Source: Rhizobium vallis
Lineage (GTDB): Bacteria; Pseudomonadota; Alphaproteobacteria; Rhizobiales; Rhizobiaceae
Direction of reading: 5' to 3'
Length of the DNA: 64,000 nt
NCBI RefSeq assembly: GCF_003985155.1
Contig: NZ_ML133686.1
Location: 528,001-592,000 of the forward strand
Shown here: piece after piece, positions 52,872-61,578 of the stretch
How positions within the stretch are numbered: the stretch's first letter is position 1
How the letters are laid out: every line of letters begins with the position of its first letter
Translations under genes and position numbers: made by a program
Notes under the pieces: generated by a model
Told to the model about the DNA's origin: nothing
The model's input: only the letters and a program-made list of their open reading frames with translations
The model's database searches: none

Positions 52872-53603
52872 TTATTCCGCACTATCGAGTTCGGGATAAT
52901 GCCTGAAAATCCCTTCCTCATTGAAGGCGAGGCGGCGTGGCGAGGCGAGATAGCGGGCAATGTTTGGACGCTTCGTCACTGCATCACGCAGGGCTAGGAG
53001 GCCGGGATATTCCGCCTTGCAGTTCGCCATGGCTTTGGGGAAGGCATAGGTCAGGCCCTCGATCACCTGGAAGAGCGAGAGATCGACATAGGTGAGAGCA
53101 TTCCCGACCATATGATCGGGACCTTCAGGATTCTGCCGCAGCACACGCTCGAAATAACCGAGGAATTTCGGAATGCGTTCGCGGATGAAAGCGGCTGAGC
53201 GGGCTTTCGCCTCCTCTTTCTGATCCTCGTAATAGAGCGACGTGTCGATCGGGTGGTGCGTGTCGTGCACTTCGGCGACGAAATCGGTGACGGTGAGCTG
53301 CAGGCCGTTGACGACATAACGAAGGCCCTCATCATCAGGTGCCAGACCGAGCTTCGGCCCGAGATAAAATAGGATGTTGGCAACGTGCGGGATGATGAGG
53401 TCGCCGTCCTTCAGGAAGGGCGGCGCAAAGGGAACATGCGGCTCGCTTTCGCTTTCCATGACGGCGAACATGGCGCCGGTTCCCCGCCCGGGCTGGCGGG
53501 TGATGTCGATATAGTCAGCGCCGGCTTCTTCCAGCGCCAGCCGGACGAATTCGCCGCGGCCCTGAATGCCGTCCCAGTAATACAGCTCGTATGCCATCTG
53601 CAC
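52872..53603 (-). CDS. Glutathione S-transferase
   Basis: This 243-residue GST begins YELYYWDGIQGRGEFVRLALEEAG, the thioredoxin-like N-terminal domain with a catalytic Tyr candidate and the RGEFVRL helix found in sigma/alpha-like GSTs. A helical C-terminal domain includes NALTYVDLSLFQVIEGL, with the conserved Asp of the N-capping motif. It may conjugate glutathione to electrophiles or act as a peroxidase. It is convergent with the polymerase gene and lies just downstream of the small DUF3175 gene. Confidence 0.88.
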   Translation of the reverse strand: MQMAYELYYWDGIQGRGEFVRLALEEAGADYIDITRQPGRGTGAMFAVMESESEPHVPFAPPFLKDGDLIIPHVANILFYLGPKLGLAPDDEGLRYVVNGLQLTVTDFVAEVHDTHHPIDTSLYYEDQKEEAKARSAAFIRERIPKFLGYFERVLRQNPEGPDHMVGNALTYVDLSLFQVIEGLTYAFPKAMANCKAEYPGLLALRDAVTKRPNIARYLASPRRLAFNEEGIFRHYPELDSAE

Positions 53604-53894
53604 CTAACCCTTCGGTTCCCGACCAAAGTCTTTTCGCAGTTCGTCCTTGGCTTTTTCAAGGGTGCCTCGCCGCTTTTTGGTCAACTGGTCGCCGGCGCGG
53701 TTGATGTAGAAGGTGAGCATCGACATCGCGGCACGAAAGGGGCTCGATTTGCGGCGATGACTTTCGTCGGCGGAATGCTTGACGGAGCGGGCAATCTTCT
53801 TCGGATCGTCCGATTTGAACACGCCTTCCTTCAGGTCCATCGCGTCGCTGTGTTCAGTAACGTCCTGCGACCACTTCTTCTTCGATTTGGCCAT
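53604..53894 (-). CDS. DUF3175 protein
   Basis: This 96-residue, very basic protein starts at MAKSKKKWSQDV (GGGAAGGGA upstream). The pattern KKWSQ.VTEHSDAMDLKEGVF followed by IARSVKHSADESHRRKSSPFRAAMSMLTFYINRAG is the DUF3175 family, found in proteobacteria often near DNA-repair and stress genes. The biochemical role is unknown; the charge suggests nucleic-acid binding. Its stop is at 53604 and the GST gene starts at 53603, so they are probably co-transcribed. Confidence 0.8.
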   Translation of the reverse strand: MAKSKKKWSQDVTEHSDAMDLKEGVFKSDDPKKIARSVKHSADESHRRKSSPFRAAMSMLTFYINRAGDQLTKKRRGTLEKAKDELRKDFGREPKG

Positions 53895-54131
53895 GTCGAA
53901 AATCCCTTCCCGGATGCGGCCGGCGGTTGTCACCGCCGCGTCCTTTGTTTTGCAAAGAGATCGAACCGGTAAGGAGGCCAAAAGTTCCGGCCATTTGGTC
54001 GTCGATCGCAAAGGTGGGGATTCGGAGAAGGGCGGCGAGAGCAGCGCAAAACACATCGTCAAAGCCGACGGAAACGGCGCGAGCGGCATGAACGCCCAGA
54101 TATCGCCGGTCTGCGGGCGCGCCCGTGAACG

Positions 54132-54311
54132 CTATTTTCGATAGAGTTTTTGCGATGCAGCGAAGGCGCGGCTGATGTCGAAGGAGGGCAGTTGCAGCGG
54201 CGCGCGCGGATCGCGGAAAACCAGGCCGACGAGATTGTCGATGACAAGGATGAACCCGAGTGCGAGGCCGAGGTAGAGCAGGGCAGCGATGAGCAGGAGC
54301 GACATCTCCAT
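54132..54311 (-). CDS. Small single-helix membrane protein (59 aa)
   Basis: This short frame begins MEMSLLLIAALLYLGLALGF and continues through VIDNLVGLVFRDPRAPLQL to a TAG at 54132. One clear transmembrane helix (about 4-27) is followed by a short tail ending AASQKLYRK. A second Met two codons in is an alternative start. It sits among small stress-type genes in the same orientation. No family is recognised; the natural hydrophobic pattern and absence of rare codons support it as real. Confidence 0.5.
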   Translation of the reverse strand: MEMSLLLIAALLYLGLALGFILVIDNLVGLVFRDPRAPLQLPSFDISRAFAASQKLYRK

Positions 54312-54652
54312 CCCTCACACGATCCCGGCCGGAATGCGGCCGCTGGCTTTAAAGCGCGGAAGGAAATGGAGATCGATATGGCCGTCGTCCATGGCAACTT
54401 TCCCTGTTTCGCCATAAACAATCGGTGCATCTTCTTGTTCCCGGAACAGGCTGTGTTCTCGGGACTGTCGCGTGGGCGCAGATTTTTGGGGAAGCCTCAA
54501 AGCTTGCAGTATCATTCGGCCTGTGTTCACCCCCGCATAAAAAGCCGCCCTCACAATTTAATAAAGCACAACTAATTCAGGCATATGACAAGCAAGGTCG
54601 AAGAGCGCCGCGGGGCGCCCTTTTTTAGTCGACCTGCTTGATATTCCTGTGC
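54312..54652. other. Intergenic stretch with a plus-strand terminator and possible small RNA
   Basis: I find no convincing protein gene here. A minus-strand frame exists upstream of the small membrane protein but has no supporting features. The stretch contains AT-rich sequence around 54540-54580 and a strong terminator at 54605-54626 on the plus strand. Confidence 0.5.
54605..54626 (+). terminator. Rho-independent terminator without an upstream plus-strand gene
   Basis: GCGCC-GCGG-GGCGC is followed by CC and six T residues, a textbook plus-strand terminator. The nearest plus-strand gene ends at 52869, with convergent genes in between. It therefore probably ends a small RNA transcribed from the preceding 60-150 bases. 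Confidence 0.65.
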
Positions 54653-54910
54653 TTAGGACGCCGTCTTGCGGCTCGCGGTCCGCTTTGGCGCCGGTTTAAC
54701 GACACCGTTCGTCGTCTTGCTGCCCGTCACGGTGCGTTTTGCCTTGGCCTTGACTTCCTTGCCATTGGACGTCGCAGCCGAACCCTCGAGCGTGTCGCGC
54801 TCGTGTCGTGCCTGTTCCCAATGGATGGAATCTCGCCCTGTCGGGTAACCCTCTTCTTCCCAGAGGGCGTATGCACGTTTTTTGATCCACTCATCCCGAG
54901 TTTCTGTCAT
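54653..54910 (-). CDS. DUF2934 small protein
   Basis: This 85-residue protein starts MTETRDEWIKKRAYALWEEEG and continues YPTGRDSIHWEQARHERD, the DUF2934 signature of about 40 residues seen in many rhizobial stress genes. The remaining half is a Lys/Ala/Thr-rich basic tail. Function is unknown. The orientation is the same as the DUF3175 and UdgX genes around it. Confidence 0.85.
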   Translation of the reverse strand: MTETRDEWIKKRAYALWEEEGYPTGRDSIHWEQARHERDTLEGSAATSNGKEVKAKAKRTVTGSKTTNGVVKPAPKRTASRKTAS

Positions 54911-55052
54911 CGCTGATCTCCAGTCACATGATGCCGTCGTTCGAACGCGATACTGGTTAGATGGTTCCAGAGGAGCGGAGCTCTTTCAAGCGAAATCGCC
55001 CCACAACCGCAAATATTTCGCATTGCAGCATATCAAGGTTGAGAATCGCCGT

Positions 55053-55694
55053 TCATTCGGGCCGAAACTCCGCTGCCTTGTGCAGATCTGAGACGAAATT
55101 TCGGTGCTGCCTATCCCGGTCGGCCTCATCGCGGATGCGCAGCAGATAGGACGGGTGGATGGTGACCAGAACAGGCGGACGGTTTGCCGGATAGAGGATG
55201 TGGCCGCGCTCCGGCGTCAACTTCACTTTCGGCCCGAGCAGCGCGTAAAGCGCGCTCGCGCCGAGCGCCACGATGAGTTTCGGCCGGAGGATATTGAGCT
55301 CGGCCCCAAGCCACCAGGCGCAACGCCTGATCTCGCCTGCGTTCGGCTTTGCGTGCAGCCGCCGTTTGCCGCGCGGGGTAAACTTGAAGTGCTTGACCAC
55401 GTTAGTGACGTAACAGCGCTCACGATCGAGGCCGGCCTCCTCAAGGCAGCGATCGAGCAGGTTGCCCGCGGGACCGACGAAAGGCCTGCCGGTCAGATCT
55501 TCCCGGTCGCCCGGCTGCTCGCCGACGACGACGATCTCGACTTTACCGGGGCCTTCGCCGAAAACGATCTGCGTGGCGTTCCTGTAGAGATCACAGCGGG
55601 TGCAGCCTTCGGCCTGATGCCGGAGTTCGGCGATGCTTTCGGCGTTCGCGACTTCGGGTGCCAGGGCGGGACCGACGCTTGCGGCGATGTTCAT
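55053..55694 (-). CDS. udgX: UdgX-type uracil-DNA glycosylase
   Basis: This 213-residue family 4-like glycosylase has iron-sulfur cysteines at C31, C34, C94 and C125, and the GEQPGDRED motif at 58-66. The KRRLH loop at 110-114 marks UdgX, where the His forms an unusual covalent bond to DNA at the uracil site (KRRIH in the studied mycobacterial enzyme; here Ile is Leu). HPSYLLR near the end is the second catalytic loop. It removes or traps uracil in DNA and works in repair. It stands alone, divergent from cardiolipin synthase. Confidence 0.9.
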   Translation of the reverse strand: MNIAASVGPALAPEVANAESIAELRHQAEGCTRCDLYRNATQIVFGEGPGKVEIVVVGEQPGDREDLTGRPFVGPAGNLLDRCLEEAGLDRERCYVTNVVKHFKFTPRGKRRLHAKPNAGEIRRCAWWLGAELNILRPKLIVALGASALYALLGPKVKLTPERGHILYPANRPPVLVTIHPSYLLRIRDEADRDRQHRNFVSDLHKAAEFRPE

Positions 55695-55853
55695 GGTGCG
55701 ATCCTTATCTCCTCGGTCAAATCGATCCGCACCGGGATTGTTCCCGCGTCGGCGTGGGCGCAGGCGGCAAATTGATCGTCTCTAAAAATTTCGCGTCAGG
55801 GGAGAACGGCAGCGCGATTGAACGCCGCCGTTTCGCGGTTATATTTGCCAGCG

Positions 55854-57317
55854 ATGTTCTATCTCCTGTCGACCTATTGGCCGCATATCCTCTTTGTCGT
55901 TTCGATCGCCATGGGAGCCGCGGCGGCGATCCATGCCGCCATGACCAAGGAGGAAGTGCGCGCCGCAATCGGTTGGGTCGGCGTCATCATCCTGTCTCCC
56001 ATCATCGGCGCGTTGCTCTATGCGATCGCCGGCATCAACCGCATTCGTCGGAAATCGCTGAGCATCCGCCGCGATGCGCTGCTGCCCGCGGCCGAGATCG
56101 ACGAGTTGGAGACTTTCGACGCCGAGCCCGAGACGGTGATCAGCCAGTTCGGCCGCCGCTTTGCGGCGCTGCAGACACTCGGCGACCGGGTGACCCGCAA
56201 TCCGCTGACTTCAGGCAACTCTATCGACATGCTGGAGACCGGCGACGAGGCCTATGCGGCGATGAAATCGATCATCGACGAGGCGTCGCGCAGCATCCTG
56301 CTCGAAACCTATATTTTCGACCGCGACGTCATCGGTCTTCGCATCGCCGATGCGCTGATTGCGGCGGCGCGGCGCGGCGTGGAGGTCCGGGTGCTGATCG
56401 ACGCGGTAGGGGCGCGTTATTCTGTGCCGAGCATTCTCGGCCATCTCACGGAGGGCGGCGTCACCGTCGCCGTCTTTAACGGCAACGTCATCATGGGCCT
56501 GCGGCTGCCCTATGCCAACCTGCGCACCCACCGCAAGATTCTGATCGTCGACGGTAAAATTGCTCTGACCGGCGGGATGAACATCAGGGCAGGCTTCAGC
56601 GAGGAGGCGACGGGCGAGAGCTTTGCCCACGACACGCATTTCAGCGTCACCGGCCCCGTCGTCGCCGACCTCTTCGACCTTGCCGCCGAAGACTGGCGCT
56701 TCACCACGCAGGAACTGTTGAACGGCGAGGCCTGGCGCATCGAGCCGCCACAGCGCAGCCCCGGCGATCCCATTCTGATGCGCGTGGTCGCCTCCGGGCC
56801 GGACCGCAGTGTGGAGACCAACCACAAGATGCTGATGGGCGCCTTTTCGGTGGCGCGCCAGTCGATCCGCATCATGTCGCCCTATTTCCTGCCGGACCGC
56901 GAGCTCATCAGCGCCCTGGTGACGTCCGCGCGGCGCGGCGTCGAAGTCGATATCGTCGTGCCTGATGTCAACAACCTCATGCTGGTCGATAGAGCGATGA
57001 CGGCGCAATTCGATCAGATTCTCAAGAATTATTGCCGCATCTGGCGCGCGACCGGCAGTTTCAGCCATTCGAAGCTGCTGACGATCGACGGCACATGGGC
57101 CTATGTCGGCTCCTCCAATCTCGACCCGCGCTCGCTCAGGCTGAATTTCGAGGTCGATCTCGAGGTGCTGAATGAGGGCTTCGCAGCCGAGATCGACGAG
57201 CATATCGAGGAAACCCTGAAATCGGCGACGCCGGTGACGCTGGAGGGCTTACGCGCGCGGCCGTTCCCGGTGCGGCTGCTCGAGAAGGTGCTGTGGCTCG
57301 GTTCCCCCTATCTCTGA
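55854..57317 (+). CDS. cls: Cardiolipin synthase (PLD family)
   Basis: This 487-residue inner-membrane enzyme starts at MFYLLSTYWP; a TTG 12 codons earlier is possible but adds non-conserved residues. Two N-terminal helices (about 5-22 and 35-60) precede two phospholipase D motifs, THRKILIVDGKIALTGGMN and SHSKLLTIDGTWAYVGSSN, each with HxK(x)4D. It joins two phosphatidylglycerol molecules, or phosphatidylglycerol and another lipid, to give cardiolipin. It is followed 80 bases later by an EEP-family hydrolase gene, a common pairing. Confidence 0.92.
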   Translation: MFYLLSTYWPHILFVVSIAMGAAAAIHAAMTKEEVRAAIGWVGVIILSPIIGALLYAIAGINRIRRKSLSIRRDALLPAAEIDELETFDAEPETVISQFGRRFAALQTLGDRVTRNPLTSGNSIDMLETGDEAYAAMKSIIDEASRSILLETYIFDRDVIGLRIADALIAAARRGVEVRVLIDAVGARYSVPSILGHLTEGGVTVAVFNGNVIMGLRLPYANLRTHRKILIVDGKIALTGGMNIRAGFSEEATGESFAHDTHFSVTGPVVADLFDLAAEDWRFTTQELLNGEAWRIEPPQRSPGDPILMRVVASGPDRSVETNHKMLMGAFSVARQSIRIMSPYFLPDRELISALVTSARRGVEVDIVVPDVNNLMLVDRAMTAQFDQILKNYCRIWRATGSFSHSKLLTIDGTWAYVGSSNLDPRSLRLNFEVDLEVLNEGFAAEIDEHIEETLKSATPVTLEGLRARPFPVRLLEKVLWLGSPYL

Positions 57318-57399
57318 GCGGATTTTTCGCGATCGGACGTGGCAAGTTGCGCCGCCTTGCCTATACTCCCGAGAGAAGCCTTTTTGATCAACGGAACAA

Positions 57400-58227
57400 G
57401 TGCGCCGTCCGATGCAGGCCAAGAAAGACAGTCTTCCCTCCAGTATTCTCGCCTCGATCAGGAACAGGAAAAAGCGACTCGATCCGGCCTATACGGAGTC
57501 GAGGCCGCACAGCGCCGGAACCCTGATCGCCTCCTACAATGTGCACAAATGTGTCGGCACCGATCGGCGCTTCGATCCGGAACGCACCAGCCGGGTGATC
57601 CACGAAATCGGCGCCGACGTGATTGCGCTGCAGGAGGCCGATACGCGCTTCGGCGAGCGCACGGGCATTCTCGATCTCGGTCGGCTTGAGCGGGAGACGG
57701 GGCTGATCCCGGTGCCGGTTGCGGGCATGGCGAAAGCGCACGGCTGGCACGGCAATGTCGTGCTGTTCAAGAAGGGGCTGGTGCACGACGTGCATCAGGT
57801 CAAGCTGCCGGGGCTGGAGCCGCGTGGGGCGCTTGTCGCCGAAATCGAACTCGAAGAGGGCGGGGTGCTGCGCATCATCGCCGCGCATTTCGGCCTGTTG
57901 CGCCATAACAGAGCCCAGCAGGCCCGGACCCTCGTCGAACTCATCAACGACAGGCACGAAATGCCGACCATCCTGCTCGGCGACCTCAACGAATGGCGGC
58001 TCGGCGACAGTTCGTCGCTCAACACTTTCCAATCCGCCTTCGGCCCGCTGCCACCCGCCGTCCCGAGTTTTCCCGCCGGCCTGCCGCTGCTCGCCCTCGA
58101 CCGTATCATCGCCAATCGCAAGGGCATCATCTCGGAGGTGGCAGCGCACGACACGCCGCTGGCCCGCATCGCCTCGGACCACCTGCCGATCAAGGCGCTC
58201 GTCGATCTGAAGCCGGTAGCGGGTTAG
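57400..58227 (+). CDS. Endonuclease/exonuclease/phosphatase-family hydrolase
   Basis: This protein has 275 residues from a GTG, or 271 from the ATG at 57412. The EEP fold motifs are in order: TLIASYNVHKCVG, ADVIALQEAD (metal-binding Glu), RIIAAHFGLL, TILLGDLNEW (catalytic D-x-N) and SDHLPIKALVDL (final D-H). Relatives hydrolyse phosphodiesters in nucleic acids or phospholipids. Position directly after cardiolipin synthase suggests a lipid-linked substrate, but this is inference. No signal peptide is seen. Confidence 0.87.
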   Translation: MRRPMQAKKDSLPSSILASIRNRKKRLDPAYTESRPHSAGTLIASYNVHKCVGTDRRFDPERTSRVIHEIGADVIALQEADTRFGERTGILDLGRLERETGLIPVPVAGMAKAHGWHGNVVLFKKGLVHDVHQVKLPGLEPRGALVAEIELEEGGVLRIIAAHFGLLRHNRAQQARTLVELINDRHEMPTILLGDLNEWRLGDSSSLNTFQSAFGPLPPAVPSFPAGLPLLALDRIIANRKGIISEVAAHDTPLARIASDHLPIKALVDLKPVAG

Positions 58228-58279
58228 AAAGCTGCCGATGGGTGCCATCCACCTGGGGTAATCGACCACCGCATATCTC

Positions 58280-58852
58280 TCACTTTGAGCGGAAAAAACC
58301 TGTGAGACGGCGAAACCGCTGTGCCCACAATTGCGGATCGACTGTTTCAGACGAGGAAGACGCGATCAGCCGGTCAAGGCGAGGCAGGAGAAATGCAGCC
58401 CAATCGTCGAGATCGCTTTTGCTGAAATAAGGCAGCCAGACGTCGGCGGGACCCTCCCACTGTCGTGGATTTGCTCGAGTGAGATCACCGAGCTTCACCG
58501 ATACCATCTGGCCGTTATCTCCGACGACTTCAACCTCCGGGTCAGGATCGGGCCTCGGAAGGCGCGCGATGATGCGCTCCTCCAAGGCTTTGCCAACGGC
58601 TCGATCCGTCTCCTCCAGGCGATGAAGTATTCTTATGTCGCTGGCGGAGCCGGAGCCCTCAGTCATGTTGATCGTAAATTTGGCGCCCATGACGCTGTTG
58701 GAATATTGGGATACCTGCAGCCAAACAACCCTTCCACCACGGACAAAGCTACATTTGCCTGTTTGCGGTTCCCAGCCCAATTCCTGAAATCTCGGAGCCA
58801 GCAGTGAGCGCATATGTCGGTGAAAGTCTCGACTTTTCAAATAGTCGCGCAT
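58280..58852 (-). CDS. Hypothetical protein, DUF4304-like
   Basis: This 190-residue soluble protein has an N-terminal FHRHMRSLLAPRFQELGWEPQ...SFVRGGRVVWLQVSQYSN that resembles DUF4304-type proteins (long helix followed by a beta sheet). The acidic second half contains WLPYFSKSDLDDWAAFLLPRLDRLI. Function is unknown; some relatives are immunity-like. It is convergent with the EEP gene. Confidence 0.6.
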   Translation of the reverse strand: MRDYLKSRDFHRHMRSLLAPRFQELGWEPQTGKCSFVRGGRVVWLQVSQYSNSVMGAKFTINMTEGSGSASDIRILHRLEETDRAVGKALEERIIARLPRPDPDPEVEVVGDNGQMVSVKLGDLTRANPRQWEGPADVWLPYFSKSDLDDWAAFLLPRLDRLIASSSSETVDPQLWAQRFRRLTGFFRSK

Positions 58853-59165
58853 GTTTCACTGCCTATCCTAAGGGCTACACCGATCCCGGGAGCTTCTCAT
58901 GGCATGCTTGAAGGCACAATGGACACCTGCACCGTCAGGCGTCTTTCAGCGCGAGTGCCTGGAGGTTGCGCGGTGACGGTTGATTTAGACCCCTGTCGAA
59001 CGGGATGGCGTTCGCGGTTCGGTCGGCCGCGGCTGAAAGGTCACGAGCCTGATGACATCACGTAAGATCTCGAACATGGTATTTCTCCTTCGAGATCATC
59101 TGCTTCCTCTTGCCCTATGCGTTCAAACGAGCTTATCGTCGCTTTCGAATGACTTGAGGTTATGG
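58853..59165. other. Divergent intergenic region before the LysR gene
   Basis: This region holds one short minus-strand frame with a strong ribosome site (58985-59077) and presumably the LysR promoter. I see no other gene or repeat. Confidence 0.5.
58985..59077 (-). CDS. Possible 30-aa small protein with strong ribosome site
   Basis: An ATG at 59077 is preceded by AAGGAG at ideal spacing and opens 30 codons (MFEILRDVIRLVTFQPRPTE, then a Pro/Arg/Ser/Thr-rich end) to a TAA. It starts 88 bases from the divergent LysR gene. The ribosome site is the only real support; no family is recognised. Confidence 0.35.
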   Translation of the reverse strand: MFEILRDVIRLVTFQPRPTEPRTPSRSTGV

Positions 59166-60056
59166 ATGAAGCGCGGACGCTTGCCACTGACGGCCTTGCG
59201 CACATTCGAGGTCGCCGGCCGTCTCGAAAACTTCACACTGGCTGCGCAGGAGCTGTTCATCTCGCAGGCGGCCGTCAGCCGTCAGATTCGCGAGCTGGAA
59301 GCGCTGCTGGACGAGGCGCTTTTCGAGCGCCGACATCGCAGCGTCCATCTCACCCCCTCCGGCGCCAAGCTGCTGGCCATCCTCACGCAATCCTTCGATC
59401 GGATCGATGTATGCCTGGAGGAGATCCGCGGCCGGCCGGCTGCTGCGGCGGTGACGATCAGCGCAGAACCATCCTTTGCGGCATGCTGGCTCGTTCCCCG
59501 CCTGCCGGAGTTTCATGCGCAGCATCCCGAGATCGATGTGACGATCGACTCCGATCCGCGGTTGGTCGAGTTCCGGAGCGGGCAGGCCGAGATCGCTATC
59601 CGCCACAGCGCCGTTGCGAACGCCTGGCCGAGGGTCGAGAGCAAGCATCTTGCCGATGTCAGGATGATAGCGGTCGCAACGCCTGCATTGCTCGAGACCG
59701 GGCCGGCCATCAAACGGCCGCAGGACATTCTGCGCCACACGCTGCTGCATGAGGAAAACCGGGACGTGTGGTCGCGCTGGTTCGAGGCGGCTGACGGCGC
59801 CATGCCGGAGACGGCGCGGGGCCCTGTTTATGCCGATGGTGGCCTGGTGATGCAGGCCGTTTTGCGCGGGCAGGGCATAGCGCTAATGGACGAGATATTC
59901 GCCGAGGAGGAGATCGAGACGGGTCGGCTGCTTCGCCTCTTCGATCTCGCCATTCCCCTCGGCGCTTACTGGCTGGTCGCGCGCAGTTTCGACCGGCTCA
60001 CTCCGCCCGCCTCGCTGTTCGTTCGCTGGATCAGGTCCCGGATCGAGGCGGCTTGA
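59166..60056 (+). CDS. LysR-family regulator (GcvA-like)
   Basis: This 296-residue LTTR starts at MKRGRLPLTALRTFEVAGR; codons upstream in frame are not conserved-looking. The N-terminal helix-turn-helix NFTLAAQELFISQAAVSRQIRELEALL and the effector-binding domain (about 95-290) are complete. SLTALRxFExAxR-type starts are typical of the GcvA/AmpR group. The target is unknown. The adjacent convergent gene encodes a small monooxygenase-fold protein, so target genes may lie across the divergent region instead. Confidence 0.88.
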   Translation: MKRGRLPLTALRTFEVAGRLENFTLAAQELFISQAAVSRQIRELEALLDEALFERRHRSVHLTPSGAKLLAILTQSFDRIDVCLEEIRGRPAAAAVTISAEPSFAACWLVPRLPEFHAQHPEIDVTIDSDPRLVEFRSGQAEIAIRHSAVANAWPRVESKHLADVRMIAVATPALLETGPAIKRPQDILRHTLLHEENRDVWSRWFEAADGAMPETARGPVYADGGLVMQAVLRGQGIALMDEIFAEEEIETGRLLRLFDLAIPLGAYWLVARSFDRLTPPASLFVRWIRSRIEAA

Positions 60057-60061
60057 CGGCG

Positions 60062-60349
60062 CTACGCCTCCTGAAAATAGAAACTCACCGGCGGGCTCGC
60101 GAGGTGGGACATGACATGATCCCATCCGCCGTTCGCCACGATGGCCTCGACATGCGCTTGATATTCGACCCTCGACCCCCACGTCTCTATCAGCGAGACG
60201 GAGGTTGGCTCGTCGATGTTCTGAAGGATGCGAATATCCTCGCAGCCGGCGGTTCCCGGAAGCTCTGCCTTCACTGTCGCAAGAAGCTCCAGAAATGCTG
60301 TCAGCTTGTCCGGTTTTGCCTCGAAGGCGATGGTCAGTAATATGCTCAT
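60062..60349 (-). CDS. ABM-domain (YgiN-like) quinol monooxygenase-fold protein
   Basis: This 95-residue dimeric ferredoxin-like protein begins MSILLTIAFEAKPDKLTAFLELL, with ETW in the third strand and a terminal VSFYFQEA. This is the antibiotic biosynthesis monooxygenase family, which includes quinol oxidases such as YgiN and signalling-molecule hydrolases. GGAGAAACG precedes the ATG. It follows an AraC gene on the same strand after about 110 bases and may be its target. Confidence 0.82.
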   Translation of the reverse strand: MSILLTIAFEAKPDKLTAFLELLATVKAELPGTAGCEDIRILQNIDEPTSVSLIETWGSRVEYQAHVEAIVANGGWDHVMSHLASPPVSFYFQEA

Positions 60350-60462
60350 GTCGTTTCTCCAGTGGGTCTGTTTTCTGGAGCGGTTCTCTCAAACCTACGA
60401 CGACGAAGCCATGCCGAGAACAGCGAAAGAGCTGCTCAATCCTGCGGAATGTATAGCCCGGA

Positions 60463-61419
60463 TCATGACGTAACCGCGACGTGCTCTTTGAATGACTGCG
60501 CATAACATGTGGGGCTGAGGCCGAATTGTCGCCGGAAATCACGTGAGAAATGCGACGTGCTGGCATAACCCGTCTCTTCCGCAGCAACGCTCACCGGCAG
60601 GTCGCCTTCGAGCAGCAGGAGCCGAGCTTTTTCCAGCCGAATTCTCTTCAAATACTGAATGGGCGAGACACCGGTAATCTCACGAAAACGATGCGCGAAA
60701 TGTGATCCACTCATCGCAACCGACTCGGCCATCGCCTGGACCGTTATTCCGGCATCGGCGTTTTCCTCGATGAAGCGGATGGCTCGCAAGACGCGCGTGT
60801 GTTCACGCGTGATGGAAGCTCGCAAAAGGCTGGCAGCATCCGAACGCAGCAGTCGGAATGCAATTTCCCGCAAGTATAAAGGTACGAGCATTCGCCGCTC
60901 CAGCGGATTATCGAGACATGTCAGCAACCTGCAGAGCGGCTCGGCGAAAGTGTCTTCGACCGGACCCACGAACACCGGTGGCGGTGATTCAAAGGTGCCG
61001 TCTCGAAGCCCTCCCAGATCGGCGAGTTCGAGCAGGATGGGACCAAGAATGCCGGGGGAAAGTTGCAGTTTCAGTGCGATGTAAGGGTCGTCCGGACTAG
61101 CATCGACGCTCGCCTGATAATGCGTACTTCCATGCATCAAAAGGTAGTTTTTCGGATCATTGACTTTGATATGATTGCCTATCCGGACGGTCTTTTGGCC
61201 GGACACCGCGACTGCGATGTTCATCATCGAGGAATAGCTGCGGACATAGGAAATGGACGAGTCCGTCCGGAAAACCCATATGTCGGGCGACGGGGTAACG
61301 ATCTGCCCTGCGCATGTGGCGAGCGTACGCACTTGCTCCACGAGCTTGCCGAAAGACCCGGTCTCGAATTGCACAGGCTCGGGATTGGCAAATGATGACG
61401 AGAGAATTGTCTGCTCCAT
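60463..61419 (-). CDS. AraC-family transcriptional regulator
   Basis: This 318-residue regulator has an N-terminal AraC-binding-like domain (about 20-200) and the double helix-turn-helix at the C-terminus (GITVQAMAESVAMSGSHFAHRF and LPVSVAAEETGYASTSHFSRDF), ending FGLSPTCYAQSF. The spacing is that of AraC/XylS proteins. Its ligand and targets are unknown; the downstream YgiN-like gene is the nearest candidate. Confidence 0.9.
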   Translation of the reverse strand: MEQTILSSSFANPEPVQFETGSFGKLVEQVRTLATCAGQIVTPSPDIWVFRTDSSISYVRSYSSMMNIAVAVSGQKTVRIGNHIKVNDPKNYLLMHGSTHYQASVDASPDDPYIALKLQLSPGILGPILLELADLGGLRDGTFESPPPVFVGPVEDTFAEPLCRLLTCLDNPLERRMLVPLYLREIAFRLLRSDAASLLRASITREHTRVLRAIRFIEENADAGITVQAMAESVAMSGSHFAHRFREITGVSPIQYLKRIRLEKARLLLLEGDLPVSVAAEETGYASTSHFSRDFRRQFGLSPTCYAQSFKEHVAVTS

Positions 61420-61578
61420 TGGTTCGTTGCGACGTTAAGATCCCAATACATGTCCAAGATCGACAAGCACTTAAAAATGTCGAGCAGAGCCGAGACTTCT
61501 TCGCCCCGCCCGTCTGTTATGCGTTCATCTTGAAGCATGAAGGACAGCGAACTCAGGATCGAAGAAGCGCGCGTCATG

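Noticed and set aside
54315..54554. 79-codon minus-strand frame upstream of the small membrane protein
   Set aside because: No ribosome site at its first Met and no conserved pattern. A shorter frame at its end (MDDGHIDLHFLPRF...) cannot be excluded but lacks support.
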